Below are positions 1 to 9,059 of a stretch of DNA of 64,000 bases, one piece after another. The notes under the pieces are model-generated. The model saw only the letters and a list, made by a program, of their open reading frames with translations. It was not told the DNA's origin and searched no databases. This DNA comes from Lachnospiraceae bacterium. Lineage in GTDB: Bacteria; Bacillota; Clostridia; Lachnospirales; Lachnospiraceae. A program made the translations under genes and the position numbers. Where the stretch lies: the NCBI GenBank assembly GCA_024399135.1, contig JAKSHY010000003.1, forward strand, positions 62,001 to 126,000, read 5' to 3'. Within the stretch, counting starts at the first letter, position 1; every line of letters begins with the position of its first letter.

Positions 1-499
<499 letters not shown>

Positions 500-538
500 G
501 GACGGATTCCTCCCTTTTACCAAATAGTCGCACTTTAT

Positions 539-567
539 ATAATACTTATTTTAATTTGATTTATCAA
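539..567 (-). promoter_or_regulatory. Promoter of ftsZ
   Basis: On the minus strand TTGATA is followed, 17 bases later, by TATTAT, a close match to the vegetative sigma factor consensus. It lies in the ftsQ-ftsZ gap and would give a leader of about 30 bases containing the GGGAGGA ribosome binding site. It suggests that ftsZ is transcribed both from upstream and independently. Confidence 0.7.
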
Positions 568-593
568 TATTATTTTGAGATAACATGCGATTT

Positions 594-1334
594 TTAATCA
601 GATTCAGGTTCAAAAGAAATATTCTGTGTATCATCCGTATATGTTTCAAGACGGATAATTCCACTCTTGCCTTTGATTTCAGGCAGAATATACTGAAGCT
701 TCATGATTTTTTCATCAAGATTATTCGGTTGTCCTAAAGCAACCTTAATTCTCTCGAAATGAAGCGTGATACTATCATCTTTAGCAAAATATATCTTATC
801 AATTGAAAGATTATACTTATTAACCAGCTGTGTTATATTCAAAATTGCATTAAAAATGTCGGTATTTTCAACAGGAAGCGGTTCCTTTATTACAACATGG
901 TCAAATGTAAGTCCTGTTACCTGAGGTATTCCTTTAGTTCTTTGGGTTGACGCTTCTATCACAACGCCATCCTTGTCGAAATACATATATTTTTCAAGAT
1001 ATTCAACGTAACCTGCTATAGCCTTTTCATATACATTGATTCTTATAGTATTAGGATCAACTATCTCAACATCCATCTTGGCAATGAATGGAACGTTTTC
1101 AATACTTTTATCTTTGTACTTCAGGGACAAAAACATAGAGTTATCTCCCATGAAGCCATCCATCACCATATTACGTATTTCTTCGTTAGTATAATGCTTA
1201 TTACCATCAACATAAACAGTTGTTATTTTATAATTATTAACAATATACGTAACTGAAGCAGCAACAATTCCCAGAACAAGAATGATAATACTGCTAACTA
1301 TGATTATGCTCTTGTGATTTTTCCAAAAGTCCAC
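594..1334 (-). CDS. ftsQ: Cell division protein FtsQ/DivIB
   Basis: Bitopic membrane protein of the divisome that bridges FtsL/FtsB-type proteins and the septal synthase. A short cytoplasmic N-terminus is followed by one membrane segment (about residues 9-32) and a POTRA domain starting near ITTVYVDGNKHYTNEEI (residues 37-53), then the beta domain. Length (246 residues) is normal for the family. The start is GTG, sharing one base with the TAG stop of ftsW (TAGTG), which indicates translational coupling. Sequence in this family is weakly conserved, so the call rests on topology, the POTRA start and the position between ftsW and ftsZ. Confidence 0.9.
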   Translation of the reverse strand: MDFWKNHKSIIIVSSIIILVLGIVAASVTYIVNNYKITTVYVDGNKHYTNEEIRNMVMDGFMGDNSMFLSLKYKDKSIENVPFIAKMDVEIVDPNTIRINVYEKAIAGYVEYLEKYMYFDKDGVVIEASTQRTKGIPQVTGLTFDHVVIKEPLPVENTDIFNAILNITQLVNKYNLSIDKIYFAKDDSITLHFERIKVALGQPNNLDEKIMKLQYILPEIKGKSGIIRLETYTDDTQNISFEPESD

Positions 1335-2485
1335 TAATAATCCCTTACCTTAATTTCTTTTTGAACACTAAGCACCAGTCCAACTTCAACCAAAAGCGAC
1401 ACTACAGAACTTCCTCCATAGCTTATGAACGGCAAAGATATACCTGTATTAGGAATTGTGTTCGTAACTACGGCAATATTTAATATAACCTGAATGGCAA
1501 TATGTGTTAAAAATCCAGTAACCAAAAGTGAACCATACAAATCAGGCGCATTGTGAGCGATGATAAGACATCTCCAGATAAGAAGAAGGAATAATGCGAT
1601 TACACAAAGTGCTCCAACAAATCCTAATTCCTCACATATGATAGAGAAAATCATATCATTCTGAGCTTCAGGGATATATCCAAGCTTTTGCATACTCTCA
1701 CCTATTCCCTTGCCCATGAAGCCGCCTGAACCTATAGCATAAAGAGCCTGAAGCGTCTGGAAACCTTTTCCTGAAGCATAAGCATTAGGATCAAGCCACG
1801 CAAGTATACGCTCTCCTCTAAATCCAATACTTGAATCCTGATTCTGAACTACCACGAATACTGCAAGTGCTGCAATTCCAATCATTACTAATAAAATGAA
1901 TACATATCGCTTATATTCTGAACTTGCTACGAAACACATAACGAATGCAATTCCTAAAACGATAATTGCCGAGCTTAAGTTTCTGGTAATGGCATAAATC
2001 ATGAATACCAAAGGAAGCGAAGGTGCCATGACATACACAAATCCCTTCCATGAATTAATGAAATTTCCAAGCTTACATATAATATGCGAAAGAACAATAA
2101 TAATTGCTAGTTTTGCCACCTCTGCAGGCTGAATCGAAATACCTGCAACATTAAGCCATCTTTTAGCACCATTAACTGTAGTTCCGAACGGAATAATCAG
2201 TAAAAGCAATACTACCGAGAATACATAAATTCCAACCTGCAGCCTCTGCCAGAAGTGATATGGCACCAGTGCAACGAACAGCATGGCAACAAGACCAACA
2301 CCTGTATTTAAAAGCTGTCTTTTGAAATAATATGCCGAATCCCCATAGTTAACACTCGCATCGTACGAGCTTACTGAAAGAAGCATAACCAGTCCGAATA
2401 CTATCAAAAATATGACAGTAAGGAACAGGATTGAATCAAAATATCTAATTTTACTATTTTTTAAAATCGTAAATCTGTTAGCCAT
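1334..2485 (-). CDS. ftsW: SEDS-family peptidoglycan glycosyltransferase FtsW
   Basis: Polytopic membrane protein that polymerises lipid II at the septum together with a class B penicillin-binding protein, here the gene directly upstream. About ten hydrophobic segments span the protein. Typical SEDS features are visible: the WLNVAGISIQPAEVAKLA stretch (about residues 110-127), the large loop with ERILAWLDP and GSGGFMGKGIGESMQKLGYIPEAQNDMIFS spread over residues 225-280, and the C-terminal LPFISYGGSS motif. Length 383 is usual. An AAAGG element lies just before the ATG. It could in principle be RodA, but the context of ftsL, PBP and ftsQ favours FtsW. Confidence 0.93.
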   Translation of the reverse strand: MANRFTILKNSKIRYFDSILFLTVIFLIVFGLVMLLSVSSYDASVNYGDSAYYFKRQLLNTGVGLVAMLFVALVPYHFWQRLQVGIYVFSVVLLLLIIPFGTTVNGAKRWLNVAGISIQPAEVAKLAIIIVLSHIICKLGNFINSWKGFVYVMAPSLPLVFMIYAITRNLSSAIIVLGIAFVMCFVASSEYKRYVFILLVMIGIAALAVFVVVQNQDSSIGFRGERILAWLDPNAYASGKGFQTLQALYAIGSGGFMGKGIGESMQKLGYIPEAQNDMIFSIICEELGFVGALCVIALFLLLIWRCLIIAHNAPDLYGSLLVTGFLTHIAIQVILNIAVVTNTIPNTGISLPFISYGGSSVVSLLVEVGLVLSVQKEIKVRDY

Positions 2486-2515
2486 TTCGCCTTTGAATAA
2501 TTATCCTTATTATAC

Positions 2516-4789
2516 TTACCAGGGTGAATCCTCTTCTGTAGCAGTCGCATTTTCTCCTGCTACTCCGACATTTTCACCCTTTGGTTTTTCATTAGTATTA
2601 TCTTCTCCCTCTGCGTTTTCAGGGTTCTTATTTACTGACTCTGCCATTGTATATCCAATAGAAGAACCAGTCACCGGATCAACATACTCTCCTGTATTAG
2701 GATCTACCGCATAACCAGTTGCCGGATCAATTGGGAAGGTCTTCCATATTTCTTCGCGTTTTGGAACTTCTTCAGTGTTCTCTTCTTCACTACCAGTTGC
2801 TTCCTCGCCAGTGTTTTCTTCCTCTTCCACATTCTTTGGTGTGGTTATTTCAATCTGAAGTTCCTCAAGCTCTGCTCTTTCCTTATCTGAAAGCTCTTCT
2901 GTCATAAAGATACCCATATATGGCAAAACTTCAGTAAGAATACTTCTTACTATTCTTGTAGCATACTTAGCATCATCCTGTCCGTATGCATTAGGTCTGT
3001 CTACAACTACATATATGGCAATTTCTGGATTATCAGCAGGTGCATATCCCATGAATGATACAACATACTCGCCATTTCCTCTAGGAAGTGTCTGAGCTGT
3101 TCCTGTTTTTCCACCTATCATATAGCCTGCAGGTCTTGCAGTCTTACCAGTACCATATTCACCTGTAACAACAGTGTTACACATTTCAATAATTTTTCTT
3201 GAAGTCTCTTCTGATACAGTCTGTTTTAATAATCTTGGTTCTATATTTTCAACAGTTGCACCACTAGCATTTACTATTTTCTTAACCAAATGTGGTTCAT
3301 AGTAATAACCACCATTAATCAATGAGCTGAATGCCGAAATCATCTGTATCATCGTACAGTTATAACCTTGGCCGAAACTACATGTAGCAAGCTCTGAAGC
3401 ATTCATATTATCAGCTGTATATATTAAAGAATCTGTTCTAGCTTCACCAGCAAGGTCAATATTGGTCTTTAATCCTAAATTAAATACATGCTGGAACTTG
3501 GTAAAGTTCTTAATTCCCATTGACTGTGCAACGTACATCATGCATACATTACATGATCTTTCAATACCCTCTGTTACAGACAAAAGGCCGTCACCATATC
3601 TGTTATGGCAGTGAATTTCATATCCACCAATTTCAAGCTTACCTTCACAATTATATTTTTCGTTACCATTAATTGATCCACACTCAATAGCTGATGCAAC
3701 CGTTAATGGCTTAGAAACCGAACCTGGCTCATATGCATCCGAAATACAGAAGTTCTTCCACAAGTTATTAAGATTCATATAAAGAGCTTCACCCTCCAAT
3801 GAGTGAACATTTTCTTCTGTAATAGTAACCTTGGTTCCGCTCTCTTCATCAATGACTCTCTTACCTTTTTCATCAAGCATTGGCATACCAATAAGCTGAT
3901 TAACATTTCTTACATCATTAAGATCATAATTAGGATAAGATGCCATAGCAAGAATTTCACCGGAATGAATATCCATTATTATGCAGCCTACATTATTGGC
4001 TCCATTTCCTGTTCTTGCATTATTAGAATAGTCATCATTAAACTTCTTCAAATACTTTTCTACCATGCTCTGAATATTGGCATCTATGGTAGTAACAATA
4101 CTATTTCCATCTTCTGCAGAAATAGTAGTTCTTTCGAGTGCGCCCTCATCATTCATATAACCATATATACGTCCAGCGCTACCTGAAAGAATATCATTAT
4201 AATGCTCTTCAAGACCATATAATCCAACGTTATCAGATGTCGTATAACCAATTACATCACAAGCCAAAGATCCACCTGGATATACTCTTTGATATTCACT
4301 TTCAAACCAAAGTCCCTTAACCTTTGACTCCGGATCATCCAGCATGGTCTGAAGCTCATTAACCTTCTCATAGGACTGTTTTTTTGCAACAATGTAATAT
4401 CTTGATGTTTCTTTGTTTGCATCAAAATAATCCCTGGCCTTGTTGGTATCAATATTTAACACTTTTCTTAATGCTGAAAATGTCGGCTCAATACAGTCAG
4501 AATCTGAATTCAAAAGATTAGAATCAAGAATAACGTTATATACCTTTTCAGAAGAGGCTAAAATACTACCATTTTTATCTAAAATAGAACCTCTTTTATA
4601 TGGAATAATAGTGCTGTCATACTTCTGCTGACTGAGAATCTGCTTTCTGTATGAGTCTCCGTTATCCTTGGTAATAGAATATAATCTATATATGAGTAAA
4701 ATAAAAAGAGCTACCACTACCATAAATAGTACTAGTAACTTCTTTTTCATTTCTTTATTTACATACCTTCTGGGTGTTTGTGTGCTCAC
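2516..4789 (-). CDS. Class B penicillin-binding protein (FtsI/SpoVD-like septal transpeptidase)
   Basis: Cross-links septal peptidoglycan. One N-terminal membrane segment (residues 17-34) is followed by the dimerisation domain (about 60-230) and the transpeptidase domain. The catalytic triad motifs are all present: SVSK (Ser357, Lys360), SCN (412-414) and KTGT (561-564). Start is GTG with AGGAG five bases upstream, directly after ftsL. The C-terminal extension is odd: residues about 653-680 are glutamate-rich, then three eight-residue units with DPxTG (from 688, 696 and 704) occur where SpoVD proteins often carry a PASTA domain. The part beyond the membrane segment is extracytoplasmic. FtsI and SpoVD roles cannot be separated from sequence alone. 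Confidence 0.92.
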   Translation of the reverse strand: MSTQTPRRYVNKEMKKKLLVLFMVVVALFILLIYRLYSITKDNGDSYRKQILSQQKYDSTIIPYKRGSILDKNGSILASSEKVYNVILDSNLLNSDSDCIEPTFSALRKVLNIDTNKARDYFDANKETSRYYIVAKKQSYEKVNELQTMLDDPESKVKGLWFESEYQRVYPGGSLACDVIGYTTSDNVGLYGLEEHYNDILSGSAGRIYGYMNDEGALERTTISAEDGNSIVTTIDANIQSMVEKYLKKFNDDYSNNARTGNGANNVGCIIMDIHSGEILAMASYPNYDLNDVRNVNQLIGMPMLDEKGKRVIDEESGTKVTITEENVHSLEGEALYMNLNNLWKNFCISDAYEPGSVSKPLTVASAIECGSINGNEKYNCEGKLEIGGYEIHCHNRYGDGLLSVTEGIERSCNVCMMYVAQSMGIKNFTKFQHVFNLGLKTNIDLAGEARTDSLIYTADNMNASELATCSFGQGYNCTMIQMISAFSSLINGGYYYEPHLVKKIVNASGATVENIEPRLLKQTVSEETSRKIIEMCNTVVTGEYGTGKTARPAGYMIGGKTGTAQTLPRGNGEYVVSFMGYAPADNPEIAIYVVVDRPNAYGQDDAKYATRIVRSILTEVLPYMGIFMTEELSDKERAELEELQIEITTPKNVEEEENTGEEATGSEEENTEEVPKREEIWKTFPIDPATGYAVDPNTGEYVDPVTGSSIGYTMAESVNKNPENAEGEDNTNEKPKGENVGVAGENATATEEDSPW

Positions 4790-4797
4790 GAAAACTC

Positions 4798-5211
4798 CTA
4801 ATCGGGTATAACTCCTGTCTGTCTTACATAGTCAGAACCTTCACCATCAAAGGAAATAATCTGACCTTCCTCAGCATAGCGCATACCCAATTCCTGTATT
4901 GCTACTCTTCTAATTTCTTCTAAATCTACATTACTTGTAATTCTACTATAATTCTCATCATTATCAAGTCTTATTTCGTTAAGCCTGCTCTCCTTTGCAG
5001 AGATAACCTTAACTGAATTGGTAATACCAGCCTGTAATGACAAATAGTAAGTAATAACAACTGCAAGTACGCCGAATGTAACCATTAAAAAGAGTGCAGT
5101 TTTAACTCTGGTAACTGCTCTTGACTTACGTCTTCCCTTTATAATCGCATATTCTCTATCAAAAGAATTAACTGGTCTTGTATTTAAATTTCTAGCTGTT
5201 GCGTACTGCAT
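4798..5211 (-). CDS. FtsL/DivIC-like septum formation protein
   Basis: Small bitopic protein of the divisome. A basic cytoplasmic region (residues 1-40, with KGRRKSRAVTRVKTA) precedes a single membrane helix (about 43-63) and a short extracytoplasmic heptad-like region, then VAIQELGMRYAEEGQII, the segment that links FtsL/DivIC-type coiled coils to a small tail. I place the start at the ATG of MQYATARN because GGAG lies six bases before it; a TTG four codons upstream is an alternative. Position between rsmH and the septal PBP is the classic ftsL position; sequence alone would not separate FtsL from DivIC. Confidence 0.8.
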   Translation of the reverse strand: MQYATARNLNTRPVNSFDREYAIIKGRRKSRAVTRVKTALFLMVTFGVLAVVITYYLSLQAGITNSVKVISAKESRLNEIRLDNDENYSRITSNVDLEEIRRVAIQELGMRYAEEGQIISFDGEGSDYVRQTGVIPD

Positions 5212-5237
5212 TTTATACTCCAATTTTAATATATTTT

Positions 5238-6173
5238 CTATATCTTTTCAAATATTCTGAGCTTCGCGCTCTTAGATCTTGAATTATTCAGAAGTTCCTC
5301 TTCACTAGGGAGAATTGGCTTATTCGTAATTACCTTTCCTTTACTCTTCTTACCACATACACAAACAGGGAATGAAGGAGGACACGTACACGGATTAGCC
5401 GCCGTTCTAAATATATTTTTTACAATTCTGTCTTCTAGCGAATGGAAGGTTATGATGCATAGCCTTCCGCCTGGATTTAACGAATCTATCATAGAATCAA
5501 TAGAATCTTTTAATACATCAAGTTCCTTGTTACATTCAATTCGAATTGCCTGAAAAGTTCTTTTTGATGGATGACCGCCATCTTTTCGCATCTTAGCAGG
5601 AATAGCAGCCTTAATTATCTCGTTTAACTCGAATGTTGTTTCTATTTCTTTTCCGCTTCTGTATCGAACTATATGTTTCGCTATATTCTTAGCGAATTTA
5701 TCTTCACCGTAATCCCTTATTACCCTAAAGAGCTCGCTCTCGCTATAAGTATTAACTATAGCCTTAGCTGTTAACGGGTTATCCTGGTTCATTCTCATGT
5801 CAAGCGGAGCATCGTATCTATACGAAAAACCTCTTTCTTCATTATCAAGCTGATAAGAAGAAACACCAAGATCTAGTAGTATGCCATCCACAGCATTAAT
5901 ATATATATCGGCAAGCGCTTCTTTATAGTTTACATAATTGTTGTGAAAAATTTTAATTTTTTTACCAAATTTTTCTAACCTTTCACTTGCCACTTTAATA
6001 GCTTCCAAGTCCTGATCTATTCCTATCAAAAGACCATTCTCATTAAGTAATGAAGCTATTTTTGAAGAATGACCGGCACCACCTAAGGTACCATCCATAT
6101 ATATTCCATCAGGTTTGATATTCAAACCTTCTATACATTCGTTTAAAAGAACTGAAGTATGATTAAATTCCAT
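5238..6173 (-). CDS. rsmH: 16S rRNA (cytosine1402-N4)-methyltransferase RsmH (MraW)
   Basis: SAM-dependent methyltransferase that modifies C1402 in the decoding centre of 16S rRNA. It starts with [17 protein letters not shown], the family's typical N-terminus, followed by the SAM-binding [12 protein letters not shown] motif (about residues 25-36), [25 protein letters not shown] and near the end the [17 protein letters not shown] cysteine-rich segment. I use the ATG one base after the mraZ stop; a longer reading frame reaches back into mraZ but that extension has no family resemblance. Length 311 is normal. It is co-transcribed with mraZ. Confidence 0.96.
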   Translation of the reverse strand: MEFNHTSVLLNECIEGLNIKPDGIYMDGTLGGAGHSSKIASLLNENGLLIGIDQDLEAIKVASERLEKFGKKIKIFHNNYVNYKEALADIYINAVDGILLDLGVSSYQLDNEERGFSYRYDAPLDMRMNQDNPLTAKAIVNTYSESELFRVIRDYGEDKFAKNIAKHIVRYRSGKEIETTFELNEIIKAAIPAKMRKDGGHPSKRTFQAIRIECNKELDVLKDSIDSMIDSLNPGGRLCIITFHSLEDRIVKNIFRTAANPCTCPPSFPVCVCGKKSKGKVITNKPILPSEEELLNNSRSKSAKLRIFEKI

Positions 6174-6174
6174 T

Positions 6175-6609
6175 TTATATACCAATTCCCAGTTCAAACA
6201 TATGCTTGGCGATATCATCAACATCCTGATATGACATTTCGCCATCCCATCTTTGCTTGCTCCAAATCTCGACCCTTGATCCTACACCAACCAAAACAAC
6301 GTCCTTAGTTATATCTGCAAAGTCCTTTAGCGGTTGTGGAAGGATTATTCTTCCGGTTTTATCTATTTCAGAGCTTGTAGCTCCTGCTAAGAAAAATCTT
6401 ACAAACTGGCGGGCTTCCTTGTCCATCATAGGAAGTTCCTTAAGCTTTTTAGTGAACTCATCCCAGTCATCATTAGTAAATACAAACAAGCAGCCATCCA
6501 TTCCCTTAGTTACAACGAACTCCTCTCCAAGGAGTTCTCTAAACTTCGATGGAATGATAAGTCTGTTCTTAGCATCCAATGTGTGATTGTATTCTCCCAT
6601 GAATAACAT
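6175..6609 (-). CDS. mraZ: Transcriptional regulator MraZ
   Basis: DNA-binding protein with two SpoVT-AbrB folds that in characterised bacteria forms a ring and represses or modulates its own operon. The first copy begins [22 protein letters not shown] (residues 4-25, with the DAKxRxxxP signature) and the second is near [18 protein letters not shown] (residues 76-93). Length 144 is usual. It is the first gene of the division cluster; promoter and a repeated GTGG-type operator lie immediately upstream, the arrangement expected for autoregulation. Confidence 0.95.
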   Translation of the reverse strand: MLFMGEYNHTLDAKNRLIIPSKFRELLGEEFVVTKGMDGCLFVFTNDDWDEFTKKLKELPMMDKEARQFVRFFLAGATSSEIDKTGRIILPQPLKDFADITKDVVLVGVGSRVEIWSKQRWDGEMSYQDVDDIAKHMFELGIGI

Positions 6610-6620
6610 ATATTAATTCA

Positions 6621-6665
6621 CCACTTAGTTACACTTCTATGACACTTTGCGCCACTTTTTCCCAC
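6621..6665 (-). promoter_or_regulatory. MraZ operator: five phased GTGG/GTGT repeats
   Basis: On the minus strand five short direct repeats occur between promoter and mraZ start: GTGG, GTGG, GTGT, GTGT, GTGG, at plus-strand positions 6662, 6652, 6642, 6631 and 6621, spaced 10, 10, 11 and 10 bases. Most are preceded by A-rich bases (AAAGTGG). Known MraZ boxes are GTGG-containing repeats about one helical turn apart upstream of mraZ, so this is very probably the autoregulatory site. It overlaps the transcribed leader, and the last copy overlaps the ribosome binding region. Confidence 0.85.
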
Positions 6666-6674
6666 CTATGTATT

Positions 6675-6703
6675 AATATACAGGAAAAACGCTTATATTT
6701 CAA
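6675..6703 (-). promoter_or_regulatory. Promoter of the mraZ division cluster
   Basis: TTGAAA, a 17-base spacer and TATATT on the minus strand, placed just downstream of the lgt terminator and just upstream of the MraZ repeats. It is the only strong promoter seen for the mraZ-to-ftsQ genes. Confidence 0.8.
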
Positions 6704-6722
6704 GGCTTTTTTAAGGATTTAT

Positions 6723-6760
6723 CAAAAAAAGACCTGCAATAAAAATTGCAAGTCTTTTAT
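6723..6760 (-). terminator. Intrinsic terminator after lgt
   Basis: An 11-base stem (AGACTTGCAAT pairing with ATTGCAGGTCT, one G-T pair) with a 4-base loop, followed on the minus strand by a run of seven T residues. It separates lgt from the mraZ promoter. Confidence 0.85.
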
Positions 6761-6789
6761 AGCATAGCCTATATATTTGTACCGAAAAG

Positions 6790-7662
6790 CTATTCTTTAA
6801 CAGCTTTTTTCTTATTCTTAGTTCTGACAACAATATCCATAACAACAGAAAAAACTACAAGAATTATGGCAAGTACCTGTGATACCGGAATATGAGTTCC
6901 CGGAATATACAGCTGGTCAGTCCTTATCCCTTCAATCCATGCTCTTCCAAGTCCATAACCTCCAAGATACCAGAGAATTACCTCTCCTATGAAAGCACGC
7001 TTCTTAAAGAATACTACAATAAGAACAAACACCATAAGATTCCATAAACTTTCATAAAGAAAGGTCGGATGAACCTGAATATAATTAGTCCCATCTATTA
7101 TTGTAGCTCCAAGCGCATCTGAAATATCTGATTTTCTAACTGCTTCTATAGGAAGCTGCATTGCCAGAATATTATTAGTATATTCACCGAAAACTTCCCT
7201 GTTAAAGAAGTTTCCCCATCTTCCAATCGCCTGTCCAAGGATAAGACCTCCGACACACACATCGCCCAACTGATAAGGACTTATTTTCTTAATCTTCGAA
7301 TACGCAAAAACAGTCGAAAAAGCACCTATAACACCGCCATAGATAGCAAGCCCGCCCTGGCGAAGATTGAATATACTAAGTAAATCATCCTTGTAATACT
7401 GCCACTGGAAAATTACATAATAAATTCGTGCGCAAATTACAGATATTATGATTGCATAAATTACAAAATCCCATACATACTCAGGATTCCATTCCGCTCT
7501 TTTCGCCATTTTCGCAGCAACCACGGTTCCTGCTATCATTCCTATAGCAATCAGTACTCCATAAAAAGCTATACTAAATCCAAAAATTTCAAAAGATTTA
7601 GGAACATTATTTAAATATATTCCAAGATTAGGAAACGCTATATCTGCTGCGCCCATTTTCAC
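6790..7662 (-). CDS. lgt: Prolipoprotein diacylglyceryl transferase Lgt
   Basis: Integral membrane enzyme that transfers diacylglycerol from phosphatidylglycerol to the lipobox cysteine of prolipoproteins. About seven membrane segments are visible. The Lgt signature is present as GQAIGRWGNFFNREVFGE (about residues 143-160), with HPTFLYES (about 198-205) and the C-terminal GLGRAWIEGIRTD. Length 290 is usual. Two starts are possible: GTG at 7662 or an ATG two codons later with GGAG five bases upstream; the latter has better spacing. A client in this window is the lipoprotein binding protein at 43.4-45.1 kb. Confidence 0.96.
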   Translation of the reverse strand: MKMGAADIAFPNLGIYLNNVPKSFEIFGFSIAFYGVLIAIGMIAGTVVAAKMAKRAEWNPEYVWDFVIYAIIISVICARIYYVIFQWQYYKDDLLSIFNLRQGGLAIYGGVIGAFSTVFAYSKIKKISPYQLGDVCVGGLILGQAIGRWGNFFNREVFGEYTNNILAMQLPIEAVRKSDISDALGATIIDGTNYIQVHPTFLYESLWNLMVFVLIVVFFKKRAFIGEVILWYLGGYGLGRAWIEGIRTDQLYIPGTHIPVSQVLAIILVVFSVVMDIVVRTKNKKKAVKE

Positions 7663-7690
7663 TCCATCTTCCTAAGAAAAACAATTAATC

Positions 7691-8791
7691 CTATACATTA
7701 AATCTAAAGAGAATTACATCTCCATCCTGCACGACATAATCCTTACCTTCCATACCAACAAGACCTTTTTCTCTGGCTGCCGAAAGCGAACTTAAATCCA
7801 AAAGATTCTGATAGTTGACAACCTCCGCCTTAATAAATCCTCTTTCAAAATCAGTATGAATCTTTCCAGCTGCCTGTGGAGCCTTGGTTCCCTTCTTGAT
7901 AGTCCATGCTCTACACTCATCTTCTCCTGCTGTCAGGAACGAAATAAGTCCGAGAAGGTCATAGCTTGCTGCAACCAGTTTATCAAGTCCTGAAGATTCA
8001 ACGCCCAAATCGCTGAGGAACAATGCCTTTTCTTCATCATCGAGTTCTGAAAGCTCTTCCTCTAACTTAGCAGATACTACGAAGACCATAGAGCCTTCTT
8101 CTTTCGCAAGCTCTCTAACCTCAGCTACATTCTTATTAGATGCACCATCATCCTGAAGATCATCCTCAGCAACATTCGCAGCATAAATAGTTTTCTTTGC
8201 TGTTAACAAATTATATTCATTGAACCACTTCTGAAGATCCTCATCATCAGGAACCTCGAAAGTTCTGGCCATCTTACCAGCCTCTAAGTGTGCCTTAATT
8301 GCTTCAAGTTGCTCTAACTCTTTCGCAAGAGTCTTATCCATTCTTGCCTGCTTAGCTACCTTTGCTATTCTTCTTTCAAGGATTTCCAAATCAGAGAAAA
8401 TTAGTTCAAAATTAATTGTTTCAATATCTCTTTTAGGTCCGATATTACCATCTACATGAATAACATTAGCATCCTCAAAGCAACGTACTACATGTACAAT
8501 AGCATCTACCTCTCTAATATTAGCAAGGAACTGATTTCCTAAACCCTCGCCCTTACTTGCACCTTTTACCAGACCTGCTATATCAACGAATTCAATAACT
8601 GCATGAGTTACTTTCTTAGTATTATAAAGTTCTCCAAGCTTAACAATTCTGTCATCTGGTACCGAAACGACACCTATATTAGGATCAATGGTTGCGAATG
8701 GGTAATTAGCAGCCAAAGCTCCCGCCTTAGTAAGTGAATTGAATAATGTAGATTTTCCAACGTTTGGTAATCCAACGATACCTAATTTCAT
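7691..8791 (-). CDS. ychF: Ribosome-associated ATPase YchF (OLA1 family)
   Basis: TRAFAC-class P-loop protein that binds ATP rather than GTP and associates with ribosomes. GLPNVGKST (P-loop, residues 6-14) opens the protein, DIAGLVKGASKGEGLGN follows at about 69-85, and a TGS domain ends it (FEVRGFIKAEV-like region to the C-terminus). The start is the ATG of MKLGIVGLPN, with AAAGGAG nine to ten bases upstream at 8801-8807. The open frame continues 20 codons further upstream, but those codons are a translated hairpin repeat (8808-8839) and resemble no YchF. The ribosome binding site abuts the repeat. Confidence 0.96.
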   Translation of the reverse strand: MKLGIVGLPNVGKSTLFNSLTKAGALAANYPFATIDPNIGVVSVPDDRIVKLGELYNTKKVTHAVIEFVDIAGLVKGASKGEGLGNQFLANIREVDAIVHVVRCFEDANVIHVDGNIGPKRDIETINFELIFSDLEILERRIAKVAKQARMDKTLAKELEQLEAIKAHLEAGKMARTFEVPDDEDLQKWFNEYNLLTAKKTIYAANVAEDDLQDDGASNKNVAEVRELAKEEGSMVFVVSAKLEEELSELDDEEKALFLSDLGVESSGLDKLVAASYDLLGLISFLTAGEDECRAWTIKKGTKAPQAAGKIHTDFERGFIKAEVVNYQNLLDLSSLSAAREKGLVGMEGKDYVVQDGDVILFRFNV

Positions 8792-8807
8792 ATATTTTCT
8801 CTCCTTT

Positions 8808-8839
8808 GGGGACGGTTCTTTTGTCACAAGGAGTGTCCC
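8808..8839 (+). repeat. REP-like hairpin repeat, copy 1 (ychF leader)
   Basis: A 32-base copy of the family that begins GGGGACGGTTCTTTTGTCAC on the plus strand. It folds as GGGACG, one bulged G, TTCTTT, loop TGTCAC, then the complementary half with two G-T pairs. It lies in the leader of ychF; its outer end continues directly into CAAAGGAG, which is the ychF ribosome binding site. Confidence 0.9.
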
Positions 8840-8869
8840 TTTGTCACACAACCTATATATTTGTCCTAT

Positions 8870-8875
8870 ATTATA
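8870..8875 (-). promoter_or_regulatory. Possible -10 element for ychF
   Basis: A perfect TATAAT on the minus strand lies about 80 bases before the ychF start, upstream of repeat copy 1. The -35 region (GATATT at 17 bases) is poor, so this is tentative. If right, the repeat is transcribed in the ychF leader. Confidence 0.35.
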
Positions 8876-8928
8876 GTTAGGCCAAGAAGAATAATATCAT
8901 AATGAAGCAAAAATCACAATCATACCAC

Positions 8929-8957
8929 TTTACATTCTGCAATATTTGTCTTATAAT
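8929..8957 (+). promoter_or_regulatory. Promoter of the RAYT gene
   Basis: TTTACA, a 17-base spacer and a perfect TATAAT on the plus strand, ending about 100 bases before the RAYT start. The remaining 8958-9044 stretch is an untranslated leader in which I see no further clear signal. Confidence 0.7.
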
Positions 8958-9059
8958 TTCGTAAATCATATTTCAACTAGCTTTCTGCTAGAGGATAAGC
9001 ATCGTTTTGAGCTATCCAATTCCGTATTGTATTAATAATTTTATGGAGGTGTTGTTATA

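Noticed and set aside
6174..6245. Longer start for RsmH inside mraZ
   Set aside because: The extension overlaps mraZ and has no family similarity; an ATG follows the mraZ stop by one base.
8792..8851. Twenty-codon N-terminal extension of YchF
   Set aside because: The extra codons are the translated hairpin repeat, and the family starts at MKLGIVGLPN with a good ribosome binding site. The open frame here is a by-product of the repeat.
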